A stretch of 7,845 nt of DNA, taken from Moraxellaceae bacterium. Lineage in GTDB: Bacteria; Pseudomonadota; Gammaproteobacteria; Pseudomonadales; UBA3067. Below are positions 1 to 6,098 of this stretch, in pieces; the stretch's first letter is position 1; each line of letters opens with the position of its first letter. The stretch is from contig NVTH01000043.1 in the NCBI GenBank assembly GCA_002401525.1, forward strand, positions 9,376-17,220, read 5' to 3'. The notes beneath the pieces were generated by a model that saw nothing but the letters and a program-made list of their open reading frames with translations, was not told where the DNA came from and did not search any database. The translations under genes and the position numbers were made by a program.

Positions 1-729
1 ATCTGGACGTTTTAACCAAGTCCGCCCCAAAGACTGCTTTAGGCGCCATTGCCTAATCCGCTCGTGATGCCCACTTAACAATACTTCAGGCACCTCACTT
101 CCTTGGTAGTTTTCTGGACGCGTATAGTGCGGACAATCCAGCAAACCCTCTTCAAACGAGTCTTGTTCGGCAGACAACTCATGCCCCAAGACTCCCGGTA
201 ACAAACGCGTAAGGCCATCAATGATGACCATTGCCGCTAACTCGCCGCCGCTGATCACATAATCACCGATGGAGATTTCTTCATCCACCTGAGACTCGAT
301 CAGTCTTTCATCAATCCCTTCGTACCGCCCAGCCAACAAAATGAGTCGCTTTTCCTGGGTCAGTTGCTTCAAAATCTGTTGCGTTAAAGGCCTTCCCTGA
401 GGAGACAAATAAACGACTTTTGCTCGTGTTTCACTCAACTCATCAGCTAAAGGCTCTGAGCCCGCGAGAGCCAAACCTTTCACCGCAGACGCGGCCACCT
501 GAGCGGCTTGAATGGCCTTGGACAATGGATCATTCATCATCACCATGCCAGGGCCTCCGCCGTAGGGTCGATCGTCCACGGTGCGATGCTTATCGACGGC
601 GTGATCGCGGGGGTTGAAATGCTCAACGCCTAGCACACCATTTTTCACCGCTCTGCCCGTCACCCCATATTCGGTGACTGAACCAAACATCTCTGGGAAC
701 AGGGAAACAATGCCTACCCAAAATTCCAA
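1..729 (-). CDS. trmD: tRNA (guanine-N1-)-methyltransferase TrmD, 3' end cut by the window edge
   Basis: TrmD methylates N1 of G37 in tRNAs that read codons starting with C or other GG-anticodon contexts, using S-adenosylmethionine, which prevents +1 frameshifting. The visible 243 residues include the trefoil-knot SPOUT motifs: LSPQGR near 108-113, GRYEGIDER near 134-142 and [11 protein letters not shown] near 153-163. [13 protein letters not shown] (50-62) and [11 protein letters not shown] (196-206) are also present. The protein runs off at [10 protein letters not shown], so only the C-terminal tail is missing. I place the start at TTG (729-727): it lies 7 nt after a GGAG, and the family's usual N-terminal WxGIxSLFPEMF follows two codons later. 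No ATG or GTG fits. Compared with E. coli TrmD as remembered, there are about 19 extra residues around 78-103, before the knot. It lies 30 nt after rimM, in the same operon; rplS would be expected beyond the edge. Confidence 0.96.
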   Translation of the reverse strand, partial: MEFWVGIVSLFPEMFGSVTEYGVTGRAVKNGVLGVEHFNPRDHAVDKHRTVDDRPYGGGPGMVMMNDPLSKAIQAAQVAASAVKGLALAGSEPLADELSETRAKVVYLSPQGRPLTQQILKQLTQEKRLILLAGRYEGIDERLIESQVDEEISIGDYVISGGELAAMVIIDGLTRLLPGVLGHELSAEQDSFEEGLLDCPHYTRPENYQGSEVPEVLLSGHHERIRQWRLKQSLGRTWLKRPD

Positions 730-736
730 TCCACGT

Positions 737-740
737 CTCC
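737..740 (-). promoter_or_regulatory. Ribosome binding site of trmD that supports the TTG start
   Basis: On the minus strand a GGAG sits 7 nt before the TTG at 729-727, inside the 30-nt rimM-trmD spacer. It is the only Shine-Dalgarno-like match near the expected N-terminus, and the frame has no ATG or GTG before the conserved SLFPEMF segment. This decides the unusual start. Confidence 0.7.
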
Positions 741-759
741 AAACCTGTTCGAGGGCCGA

Positions 760-1305
760 TTAAAAATCAGGGTCCCAATCCACCACAATAGTTCGCAGAT
801 CAAGGTCAACCTTTTTAATCACCTGCTCCTCTAAGTAAGGAACCAGCCGATTTTTCTGGTCAACACTGGAAGCGCTATGCCGCACATCCAGCACATCGTT
901 AGCGCCAGTCTCAAGCAAGCAATGAACTTGCCCCAAATTAACACCCTCCAGGGTTATCACCGCCAAACCTTCTAAGTCTGTCCAGTAGAACTCCCCGTCA
1001 TCCAGCTCGGGCAACAATTCTCTGTCAACGTAAATCTCCGACCCTACCAATACTTTGGCTTTTTCGGGATCATCGATTTCGCTAAGCTGAGCAATAAACC
1101 CTTTGCCATGACGCTGCTGACTGACCAATTTTTGCTGCCGCCACTGGCCATTGTGATGCAACCACCAAGGCTGATACTCAAATAAATTGCTATCAGGCTG
1201 GGTGTGCGAATGGATCTTCAGCCATCCTTTAAGACCAAACACCTTACCCACCACTCCCACTAAAATACGCTCAGCAGGGGGTATAAGTAGATTACGTTCT
1301 GGCAT
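760..1305 (-). CDS. rimM: Ribosome maturation factor RimM
   Basis: RimM binds S19 and the head of the 30S subunit and helps late 16S rRNA processing and 3' major domain assembly in the cytoplasm. The 181 residues match the two-domain family. The N-terminal RimM beta-barrel starts with GKVFGLKGWLKI (20-31). The C-terminal PRC-barrel includes GEFYWTDL (104-111), ETGANDVL (132-139) and RLVPYLEEQVIKKVDL (153-168). Length is normal for the family. The ATG is only 3 nt after the rpsP stop codon, and only a weak GAAG lies about 15 nt upstream, so translation is probably coupled to rpsP. The single TAA stop is in the same frame as trmD, with no further stop before the trmD start. Confidence 0.97.
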   Translation of the reverse strand: MPERNLLIPPAERILVGVVGKVFGLKGWLKIHSHTQPDSNLFEYQPWWLHHNGQWRQQKLVSQQRHGKGFIAQLSEIDDPEKAKVLVGSEIYVDRELLPELDDGEFYWTDLEGLAVITLEGVNLGQVHCLLETGANDVLDVRHSASSVDQKNRLVPYLEEQVIKKVDLDLRTIVVDWDPDF

Positions 1306-1308
1306 TAA

Positions 1309-1566
1309 TTAGCTTGCAACGGCTTCTTTCTGAGAAGATTTAATCAACTGAGCAACACGCTCGGAAGGTTGAGCACCTTGAGACACCCAATAATCAATAC
1401 GATCAGTGTCTAATCTCAAACGTTCTTCCTGCCCTTGAGCCATTGGATTGAACAAGCCTACTCGCTCAATGGATCGACCATCACGAGCGCGACGGCTATC
1501 AGCCACCACTACATGATAAAAAGGACGTTTTTTTGCGCCGCCACGAGACAAACGAATGGTTACCAT
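1309..1566 (-). CDS. rpsP: 30S ribosomal protein S16
   Basis: S16 is a primary component of the small subunit; it binds 16S rRNA in the 5' and central domains and stabilises folding of the body. The 85 residues begin with the family's signature [34 protein letters not shown] segment. GLFNPMA (38-44) and the [17 protein letters not shown] helix (55-71) follow, and the length is close to the usual 82-87. The ATG has an AGGA about 10 nt upstream. It is the first gene of the rpsP-rimM-trmD unit and is preceded by a long leader and a strong promoter about 260 nt upstream, so the operon can be expressed apart from ffh. Confidence 0.98.
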   Translation of the reverse strand: MVTIRLSRGGAKKRPFYHVVVADSRRARDGRSIERVGLFNPMAQGQEERLRLDTDRIDYWVSQGAQPSERVAQLIKSSQKEAVAS

Positions 1567-1607
1567 ACAGAACTTTTCCTATCTAAAATTTCTTTATTAA
1601 TTAGTAC

Positions 1608-1633
1608 GTTAGCCGGCAATTATGTTAGCCCGC
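1608..1633 (-). repeat. Two-copy direct repeat in the rpsP leader, 16-nt offset
   Basis: On the plus strand GTTAGCCGGC (1608-1617) recurs as GTTAGCCCGC (1624-1633), nine of ten bases identical, with a 16-nt offset. The two copies lie 40-70 nt before the rpsP start. Because both copies contain self-complementary parts, they could pair alternatively with the upstream TTAGC. The role is unknown. Confidence 0.45.
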
Positions 1634-1637
1634 TAAT

Positions 1638-1659
1638 GACGACTTAACTTGAGTCCGTC
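1638..1659 (-). promoter_or_regulatory. Hairpin in the rpsP leader
   Basis: On the minus strand GACGGACT pairs with AGTCGTC around a 7-nt loop, giving seven base pairs with one bulged G at 1656. There is no T run after it, so it is not an intrinsic terminator. It lies about 70-90 nt before the rpsP start codon. It could be part of a structured leader that ribosomal proteins use for feedback control, but no known motif was recognised. Confidence 0.35.
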
Positions 1660-1681
1660 GCTTAACCTACACTTCCACTCC

Positions 1682-1699
1682 GCTTTCGTTTCCGAAAGC
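1682..1699 (-). promoter_or_regulatory. GNRA-capped hairpin in the rpsP leader
   Basis: On the minus strand GCTTTCG (1699-1693) and CGAAAGC (1688-1682) form a perfect 7-bp stem capped by GAAA, a GNRA tetraloop. No T run follows, which argues against a terminator. GNRA-capped stems are typical of structured RNAs. Position within the leader, between the promoter and the S16 start codon, makes a regulatory or stabilising role plausible; this is inference. Confidence 0.45.
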
Positions 1700-1822
1700 C
1701 AAGCTAATCGAATTCACTCGGTATTCTGCCACGTAACTCTTATTCGCAATTGTTAATCTTAAAACTAAACCAAATTACGAATCCCCAGGCAGCCAATCAA
1801 CACCGTCCTGCAAGGGGCGAGT

Positions 1823-1851
1823 ATTGTACGGAAAAATTCCGCACATATCAA
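1823..1851 (-). promoter_or_regulatory. Sigma70-type promoter of rpsP-rimM-trmD
   Basis: The minus strand has TTGATA (1851-1846), a 17-nt spacer and TACAAT (1828-1823): five of six consensus bases in each box with ideal spacing. The -10 box is followed by a GC-rich discriminator (ACTCGCCCC), a feature of promoters of ribosomal genes that respond to ppGpp and DksA. The spacer contains a small palindrome, CGGAA-TTT-TTCCG (1841-1829). Transcription would start near 1816, giving a leader of about 250 nt. Confidence 0.75.
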
Positions 1852-1884
1852 AGTAAAGCGTAAGCATTACTTTTGCGGCACCCC

Positions 1885-1920
1885 ATCGTACTTTCCTACC
1901 GACTTTCCTGCTGACTTCCC
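1885..1920 (-). repeat. Three tandem 12-nt repeats upstream of the rpsP promoter
   Basis: On the minus strand three adjacent units read GGGAAGTCAGCA, GGAAAGTCGGTA and GGAAAGTACGAT. They share GGAAAGT with few changes and lie 34-69 nt before the -35 box, a position where activator sites or UP-like elements occur. The core GTAGGAAAGT also resembles the 13-nt repeat before the DUF1289 gene. Confidence 0.5.
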
Positions 1921-1938
1921 TAGAGGCTATTTCAGCAA

Positions 1939-1957
1939 CAGAGCCAAGAAGGCCCTG
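1939..1957 (-). terminator. Weak hairpin after ffh, possible terminator
   Basis: On the minus strand CAGGGCC (1957-1951) and GGCTCTG (1945-1939) form a 7-bp stem with one G-T pair and a 5-nt loop, about 50 nt after the ffh stop codon. It is followed by TTGCTG rather than a T run, so termination would be inefficient and some ffh transcripts may continue into rpsP. Confidence 0.25.
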
Positions 1958-2007
1958 CCTATGAACTAAACTATTAAACCCAACTATCGAACCTAACAAT
2001 ATAGACT

Positions 2008-3384
2008 CTAACGAGGCATTCCTCCAGGTGGCATGCCGCCTGCGGCATTGCCACGCATGCCGCGCATCATTCTCGCCATACCGCCTTTTTTACCCATTTT
2101 CTTCATCATCTTAGCCATTTGCTTATGCTGCTTTAGAAGCCGGTTAACATCTTGAATCTTAGTACCGGAACCTAACGCAACACGACGCTTACGAGAACCA
2201 TTGATGACATCGGGAAAGCGCCGCTCTTGGGGCGTCATGGAATCAATTATAGCTTCCATCTGCATTAACTGTTTGTCATGCACGTCATCTTTCGCAGCGT
2301 CAGCCATTTGGCCCATGCCCGGCATTTTGTCCAGCATAGAGGCCATGCCCCCCATATTACGCATTTGCTGGAATTGATCTTTCAAGTCGCTTAGGTCAAA
2401 GGACTTTCCCTTGCGTATCTTGTTCGCCAAACGATCCGCTTTAGTTTTATCTAACTTGCGCTCCGCCTCTTCCACTAGGGTCAGTACGTCCCCCATGCCG
2501 AGGATACGCGACGCCATACGATCGGGATGAAAAGGCTCCAAGCCATCGACTTTCTCACCGACCCCAAGAAATTTGATCGGCTTGCCGGTAATCATTCGCA
2601 CCGAAAGCGCCGCACCGCCTCGCGCATCACCGTCCGCTTTGGTGAGCACCACGCCCGTCAAAGGCAATGCATCACCAAAAGCTTTGGCCGTATTGGCGGC
2701 ATCCTGCCCGGTCATGGCGTCGACCACAAAGAGGGTTTCAGCCGGAGTAATGGCCTTATGTAAATCGGAAATCTCTTTCATCATGTCTTCATCGACATGT
2801 AAACGCCCCGCCGTATCGACAATCACCACGTCAATAAACTTTGTTTTGGCGTCCTGTATCGCCGCCAGGGCGATGTCTATGGGCTTTTGCTCAATGGTAC
2901 TGGGGAAAAAGTTGGTTCCCACTTCCGCAGCTAAGGTTTCCAACTGCTTAATCGCCGCAGGCCTGTAGACGTCGACACTCACTACTTGGACTTTTTTCTT
3001 CTCCGATTCCTGCAGCCACTTGGCTAATTTAGCAACCGTCGTAGTTTTACCCGCCCCTTGAAGACCGGCCAATAAAATTACCGCAGGGGGTTTGACCGCG
3101 AGATCCAAGCCTGAAAAGGCTTCGCCCATCACCGCGATCAGCTCATCATTGACTATTTTGACGAACGCCTGACCGGGGCTGAGACTTTTAAGGACCTCTT
3201 CCCCCATCGCACGCTGCTTCACTTTCTCAACGAATTCTTTTACCACAGCCAGCGCTACGTCAGCCTCAAGAAGCGCCATGCGCACTTCTCGCAAAGTTTC
3301 TTGGATATTTTCTTCTGTTAATTTACCCCGGCCAGTGACATTACGAAGGGATTGCGATAATCGATCGGAGAGATTTTCAAACAT
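2008..3384 (-). CDS. ffh: Signal recognition particle protein Ffh (SRP54 homologue)
   Basis: Ffh is the GTPase of the bacterial SRP. With 4.5S RNA it binds signal sequences emerging from the ribosome and delivers inner-membrane proteins to FtsY. The 458 residues show the full order. The N domain (about 1-90) contains the conserved TLREVRMALLEADVAL segment. The G domain has P-loop GLQGAGKTTT (107-116), DVYRPAAIKQLE (138-149), DTAGR (190-194) and TKADGDARGG (248-257). The methionine-rich M domain runs from about 300, with GSRKRR and GSGT (396-409) for RNA binding and a Met/Gly-rich tail ending GGMPPGGMPR. Length is typical (E. coli about 453). The ATG follows a modest GGGA. No convincing promoter stands out in the repeat-rich 349-nt spacer upstream. 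Confidence 0.99.
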   Translation of the reverse strand: MFENLSDRLSQSLRNVTGRGKLTEENIQETLREVRMALLEADVALAVVKEFVEKVKQRAMGEEVLKSLSPGQAFVKIVNDELIAVMGEAFSGLDLAVKPPAVILLAGLQGAGKTTTVAKLAKWLQESEKKKVQVVSVDVYRPAAIKQLETLAAEVGTNFFPSTIEQKPIDIALAAIQDAKTKFIDVVIVDTAGRLHVDEDMMKEISDLHKAITPAETLFVVDAMTGQDAANTAKAFGDALPLTGVVLTKADGDARGGAALSVRMITGKPIKFLGVGEKVDGLEPFHPDRMASRILGMGDVLTLVEEAERKLDKTKADRLANKIRKGKSFDLSDLKDQFQQMRNMGGMASMLDKMPGMGQMADAAKDDVHDKQLMQMEAIIDSMTPQERRFPDVINGSRKRRVALGSGTKIQDVNRLLKQHKQMAKMMKKMGKKGGMARMMRGMRGNAAGGMPPGGMPR

Positions 3385-3418
3385 ATTCGGTTCCCACTAC
3401 TCTAGTTTTGCTTGCTCT

Positions 3419-3515
3419 ATTTATTGGCTGATTTATTGACGGGCTCTTTGCCTGAATTGCTGCCTCAACTGCGGCCTCAATTAGACCACAACTAAGCCAC
3501 AATTAAGTCACAACT
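3419..3515. repeat. Imperfect 11-12-nt direct-repeat array upstream of ffh
   Basis: On the plus strand six copies of an 8-nt core related to CCWSAAYT begin at 3451, 3463, 3475, 3486, 3497 and 3508, so the spacing is 12, 12, 11, 11 and 11 nt. The end of the core alternates strictly between AATT and AACT, giving a higher-order period of about 23 nt. Two copies of ATTTATTG (3419 and 3431, offset 12) lie on the ffh side. The array fills most of the gap between the divergent genes ffh and the ypjD-like gene. Spacing near one helical turn would put every copy on the same DNA face, but the repeat may simply be slippage-generated. Confidence 0.65.
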
Positions 3516-3733
3516 GTGCCACCATAAGGGATGGCGTTATTTTACAGCGTCACAGCTTAGAATCCCACGGCATGGATAAAAGCAATTTAAATGCATGATC
3601 TCGTCCACAATTGGTAACTTGGACTGATTATAGCGACTGAATATCCTGCGCGGAAATCTTTTCATCACCTTCGCCTTATGCCAAACTTTGCCCTGCTTTG
3701 ACTTTGCCCTGTATTAGACAAGGATTCCAATCT
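3516..3733. other. Gene-free divergent spacer between ffh and the ypjD-like gene
   Basis: This part of the spacer contains no supported gene. Near its right end an 11-nt sequence, ACTTTGCCCTG, is present twice (3685-3695 and 3701-3711, offset 16 nt), just before the AGGA of the ypjD-like gene. Promoter-like boxes are weak: TTGGAC-17-TATCCT on the plus strand (about 3619-3647), and a lone TAAAAT on the minus strand (3544-3539). Both ffh and the ypjD-like gene must be transcribed from here or from within the repeat array. Confidence 0.4.
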
Positions 3734-4528
3734 ATGGCCCCCATCGCAGTAAGCTTGATCTCAATCACCCTTTATTGCTCCGCGACCGGGCACTTAGCGT
3801 GGCATATTCACAAAGGTCAGGCGGTAAACAAAGCTATTTTTTTCGCGCTCAGCATCGCCGCCATCGCCTTACACTCCTACAGTAGCGCCACGACCCTCAA
3901 TACTGCAGAGGGGTTTCAATTCGGTTTTTTCAAAATAGGCTCCCTATTTGGTTGCCTTACCGCATTTTTAACCTTGGCCGCCTGCCTCTATCGTCCGGTA
4001 GAAAACTTGGCATTGCTTTCCTTCCCCGTGGCCGCGATCAGTATCATTTCATCGTTAAGCGCAGTGACAGAAACAGCTCCGATTCAAATTTCAAACCAGA
4101 TCTTAGTGCATATCATTCTCTCTATTCTTGCCTACAGCGTGTTAACCATCGCAGGAGGACAAGCTGTATTGCTCGCGATCCAGGACTACCGACTGAAACG
4201 AAAGCAGACTGAAGGCATCGTGAAGCTACTTCCGCCACTACAAACCATGGAGCACCTTCTGTTTGAAATGCTTTGGGTGGGGGTATTTCTTTTAAGCGCT
4301 TCCATTTTTTCGGGGCTTATTTTTCTCGACGACCTCTTTGCGCAACACTTAGTGCATAAATCAACACTCAGTATTTCGGCATGGGTCGTTTTCGTAGGTT
4401 TATTAATGGGCCGATATTTTTTAGGCTGGAGAGGCACTCTCGCCATTCGATGGACGCTGGTAGGCTTTTCTCTACTCATGCTGGCTTATTTCGGCAGCAA
4501 GTTAGTTCTCGAAGTATTTTTGGCCTAA
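3734..4528 (+). CDS. ypjD: YpjD/CcsA-like inner-membrane protein (cytochrome c assembly protein family)
   Basis: This is a polytopic membrane protein of 264 residues with about eight hydrophobic helices (roughly 3-22, 34-51, 67-85, 91-110, 124-150, 178-200, 211-230, 239-263). It belongs to the family that includes CcsA and HemX, some of which handle heme. The AYSVLTIAGGQAVLLAIQDYRLKR segment (133-156) and the C-terminal GWRGTLAIRWTLVGF...LAYFGSKLVLE (231-260) match the YpjD subgroup next to ffh in many gammaproteobacteria. The tryptophan-rich WWD heme motif of true CcsA is not evident, so a heme role is unproven. The ATG is 9 nt after AGGA; an upstream in-frame TTG at 3698 would add 12 residues but lacks support. 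The corB-like gene follows 87 nt downstream. Confidence 0.88.
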   Translation: MAPIAVSLISITLYCSATGHLAWHIHKGQAVNKAIFFALSIAAIALHSYSSATTLNTAEGFQFGFFKIGSLFGCLTAFLTLAACLYRPVENLALLSFPVAAISIISSLSAVTETAPIQISNQILVHIILSILAYSVLTIAGGQAVLLAIQDYRLKRKQTEGIVKLLPPLQTMEHLLFEMLWVGVFLLSASIFSGLIFLDDLFAQHLVHKSTLSISAWVVFVGLLMGRYFLGWRGTLAIRWTLVGFSLLMLAYFGSKLVLEVFLA

Positions 4529-4552
4529 ATAAACTTTCACAAGCTCAATATC

Positions 4553-4581
4553 TTGACAATCGCTTCTCAGACGACTAAAAG
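4553..4581 (+). promoter_or_regulatory. Likely promoter of the corB-like gene
   Basis: A perfect -35 box TTGACA (4553-4558) is separated by 17 nt from TAAAAG (4576-4581), which matches four of six bases of the -10 consensus. Transcription would start near 4588, about 28 nt before the TTG start codon. The gene may also be reached by readthrough from the ypjD-like gene, since no terminator is visible in between. Confidence 0.55.
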
Positions 4582-4615
4582 TCATTACTCTAAAGGCTAA
4601 ATAGGCTCCCCCTAG

Positions 4616-5890
4616 TTGAACGAAGTATCTTTAACCGCTCTCGGTATAACACTTTTCTTCCTAATCTTACTTTCAGGTTTTTTTTCCAGTTCAGAAACCG
4701 GAATGATGTCGTTGAATCGATATCGATTAAGACACTTATCTAAAAGCGGCAATAAACAAGCCAAAAGAATCGAAGCATTGCTACGTCGCCCTGACCGACT
4801 TATTGGCGTCATCTTAATCGGCAACAACTTCGTCAATATCCTCGCCTCATCCATTGCCACTATTATCGCGCTGCGATTAATGGGTGATAACGGCATCGCC
4901 TGGGCCACCGCGATTTTAACGCTGGTTATATTAATCTTTGCCGAAGTGACACCTAAAACCCTGGCAGTACTCCACCCCGAACGCATCGCCTTTCCTGCCT
5001 CTTACGTTCTAATCCCGCTGCTAAAAATATTTTATCCTCTCGTCTGGCTGGTCAACGGCGTCAGCAACAGCTTACTTAGAATGATTGGCGTTAAACGCAG
5101 CAACACCCACAAAGGGCTCAATTCGGAAGAGCTTCGCTCGGTGGTTTATGAGGCGGGTTCACGGATGCCTAGCGAGCATCAGCGAATGCTGCTGAACATT
5201 CTCGACCTAGAAAAGATATCCATCGACGATATCATGATTCCTCGCAACGAGGTGGTGGGCATCAATATTGATGACAGTTTAGGCGATATTGTTAAGCAGC
5301 TTAAATCCACTCAACATACTCGCATGCCTGTTTTCAAGGGCGAATTAAACCGGACCATCGGCATCTTGCACGTTCGTAATTCGACGCGTTTTATGGACGC
5401 CCCAGATCTAAACAAAGCGATGATTCTGCAGCATTCAGGAGACCCCTATTTCGTACTTGAAGGCACCACGCTTAATAAGCAATTACTCGACTTTCAGCAG
5501 AATAAACGCCGTATTGGCCTAGTGGTAGATGAATACGGAGAAGTGCAAGGCATCGTCACGCTGGAGGATATATTGGAAGAAATTGTCGGTGAATTCACCA
5601 CCGATATGGCCGCTACCAGTAAAGACATTCACCCCCAGGAAGACGGCTCCTATTTAATCGACGGCACTGCCACGATTCGCGAGATCAATCGAGCATTAAG
5701 TTGGGACATACCATTGGCCGGGCCCAAAACATTAAATGGAATTATTATTGAGGCCCTAGAGTCTATTCCCGAAAACAGCGTGTGCACCCAAATCGGTGAC
5801 TACCGAATCGAAACACTTCACACTAAGAAAAACATTGTTAAGACGGCTAGGGTGTCTCGAGTCAGCGTAAAGAAAAAGAAAGCCAGCTAA
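4616..5890 (+). CDS. corB: CNNM/CBS/CorC_HlyC-domain membrane protein (CorB/YfjD type)
   Basis: The 424-residue protein has the CorB/CNNM architecture; relatives are linked to magnesium and cobalt efflux or resistance at the inner membrane. The DUF21/CNNM domain (1 to about 160) has SSSETGMMSLNRYRL (24-38), LIGNNFVNILAS (67-78) and FAEVTPKT (108-115). A CBS pair (about 200-325) includes DIMIPRNEV (205-213) and VVDEYGEVQGIVTLEDILEEIVGE (303-326). The CorC_HlyC domain (about 340-412) has GTATIREINRAL and a Lys-rich tail. Length and start agree with E. coli YfjD as remembered (428 residues). The start is TTG at 4616; a TAG immediately precedes it and no ATG occurs until Met30, too late for the first helix. 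The Shine-Dalgarno match is poor (AGG, 11 nt upstream). Its last codons are part of the shared terminator. Confidence 0.92.
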   Translation: MNEVSLTALGITLFFLILLSGFFSSSETGMMSLNRYRLRHLSKSGNKQAKRIEALLRRPDRLIGVILIGNNFVNILASSIATIIALRLMGDNGIAWATAILTLVILIFAEVTPKTLAVLHPERIAFPASYVLIPLLKIFYPLVWLVNGVSNSLLRMIGVKRSNTHKGLNSEELRSVVYEAGSRMPSEHQRMLLNILDLEKISIDDIMIPRNEVVGINIDDSLGDIVKQLKSTQHTRMPVFKGELNRTIGILHVRNSTRFMDAPDLNKAMILQHSGDPYFVLEGTTLNKQLLDFQQNKRRIGLVVDEYGEVQGIVTLEDILEEIVGEFTTDMAATSKDIHPQEDGSYLIDGTATIREINRALSWDIPLAGPKTLNGIIIEALESIPENSVCTQIGDYRIETLHTKKNIVKTARVSRVSVKKKKAS

Positions 5891-5906
5891 TCTATTAGCT
5901 GGCTTT
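5879..5906. terminator. Bidirectional intrinsic terminator shared by two converging genes
   Basis: AAAGCCAGCTAAT (5879-5891) and its exact reverse complement (5894-5906) are separated by two bases: a perfect 13-bp inverted repeat. T-rich sequence follows on both sides: TTTATTT on the plus strand and TTTCTTTTTCTT on the minus strand. The left arm includes the last codons and stop of the corB-like gene; the right arm overlaps the stop codon of the DUF1289 gene. Only 14 nt separate the two stop codons. Confidence 0.9.
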
Positions 5907-6087
5907 ATTTAGCCGTTTCGCGAACTGTAATTTCTTTGAGCACTTTCCGCTTCTCTTCATCAGTCATCTCCCACCATCGCCCAATTTCAATGGCGGTGCG
6001 CCGACAGCCAATACACACATCATTACTGTCTAACGCACAAATATCCACACAGGGTGAAGGGACGGGTTTTGACTGATTCAAATGCAA
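5905..6087 (-). CDS. Small DUF1289 four-cysteine protein
   Basis: The 60-residue protein carries the DUF1289 signature SPCVDICALDSNDVCIGCRRTAIEIGRW. Its cysteines at 13, 17, 25 and 28 (C-x3-C-x7-C-x2-C) could bind zinc or another metal, and a charged helix MTDEEKRKVLKEI follows (41-53). The molecular function of the family is not established; E. coli YdhL is a relative. The protein is cytosolic, with no signal or membrane segment. No ATG is available: TTG at 6087-6085 lies 5 nt after AGGTGG, and a second TTG at 6081-6079 is 9 nt after GGAG, so the start is uncertain by two residues. The 13-nt repeat array begins 11 nt upstream. It lies downstream of the gamma carbonic anhydrase-like gene on the same strand. 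Confidence 0.85.
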   Translation of the reverse strand: MHLNQSKPVPSPCVDICALDSNDVCIGCRRTAIEIGRWWEMTDEEKRKVLKEITVRETAK

Positions 6088-6090
6088 CTA

Positions 6091-6098
6091 CTCCACCT
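6091..6098 (-). promoter_or_regulatory. Ribosome binding site of the DUF1289 gene
   Basis: On the minus strand AGGTGGAG (6098-6091) is close to the Shine-Dalgarno consensus and directly follows the last unit of the 13-nt repeat. It supports a TTG start at 6087 or 6081, because no ATG or GTG start lies in frame nearby. Confidence 0.7.

Noticed and set aside
1775..1999. 74-codon minus-strand open frame between ffh and rpsP
   Set aside because: It needs a TTG start without a Shine-Dalgarno sequence, covers the well-formed rpsP promoter and the 12-nt repeats, and its sequence resembles no family I know.
2573..2968. 131-codon plus-strand open frame inside ffh
   Set aside because: It is antisense to the highly conserved G domain of ffh; its composition is explained by the opposite-strand codons.
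3382..3508. Leader peptide upstream of ffh (41 codons from a TTG, overlapping the ffh ATG)
   Set aside because: It lacks a good start codon and ribosome binding site, and its sequence is largely imposed by the tandem repeat.
3698..3733. Extension of the ypjD-like protein to the TTG at 3698
   Set aside because: The ATG at 3734 has AGGA at a good distance, and the added residues break the usual N-terminal helix.
4612..4986. 124-codon minus-strand open frame opposite the corB-like gene
   Set aside because: It is antisense to conserved CNNM-domain sequence and has no ribosome binding site or family resemblance.
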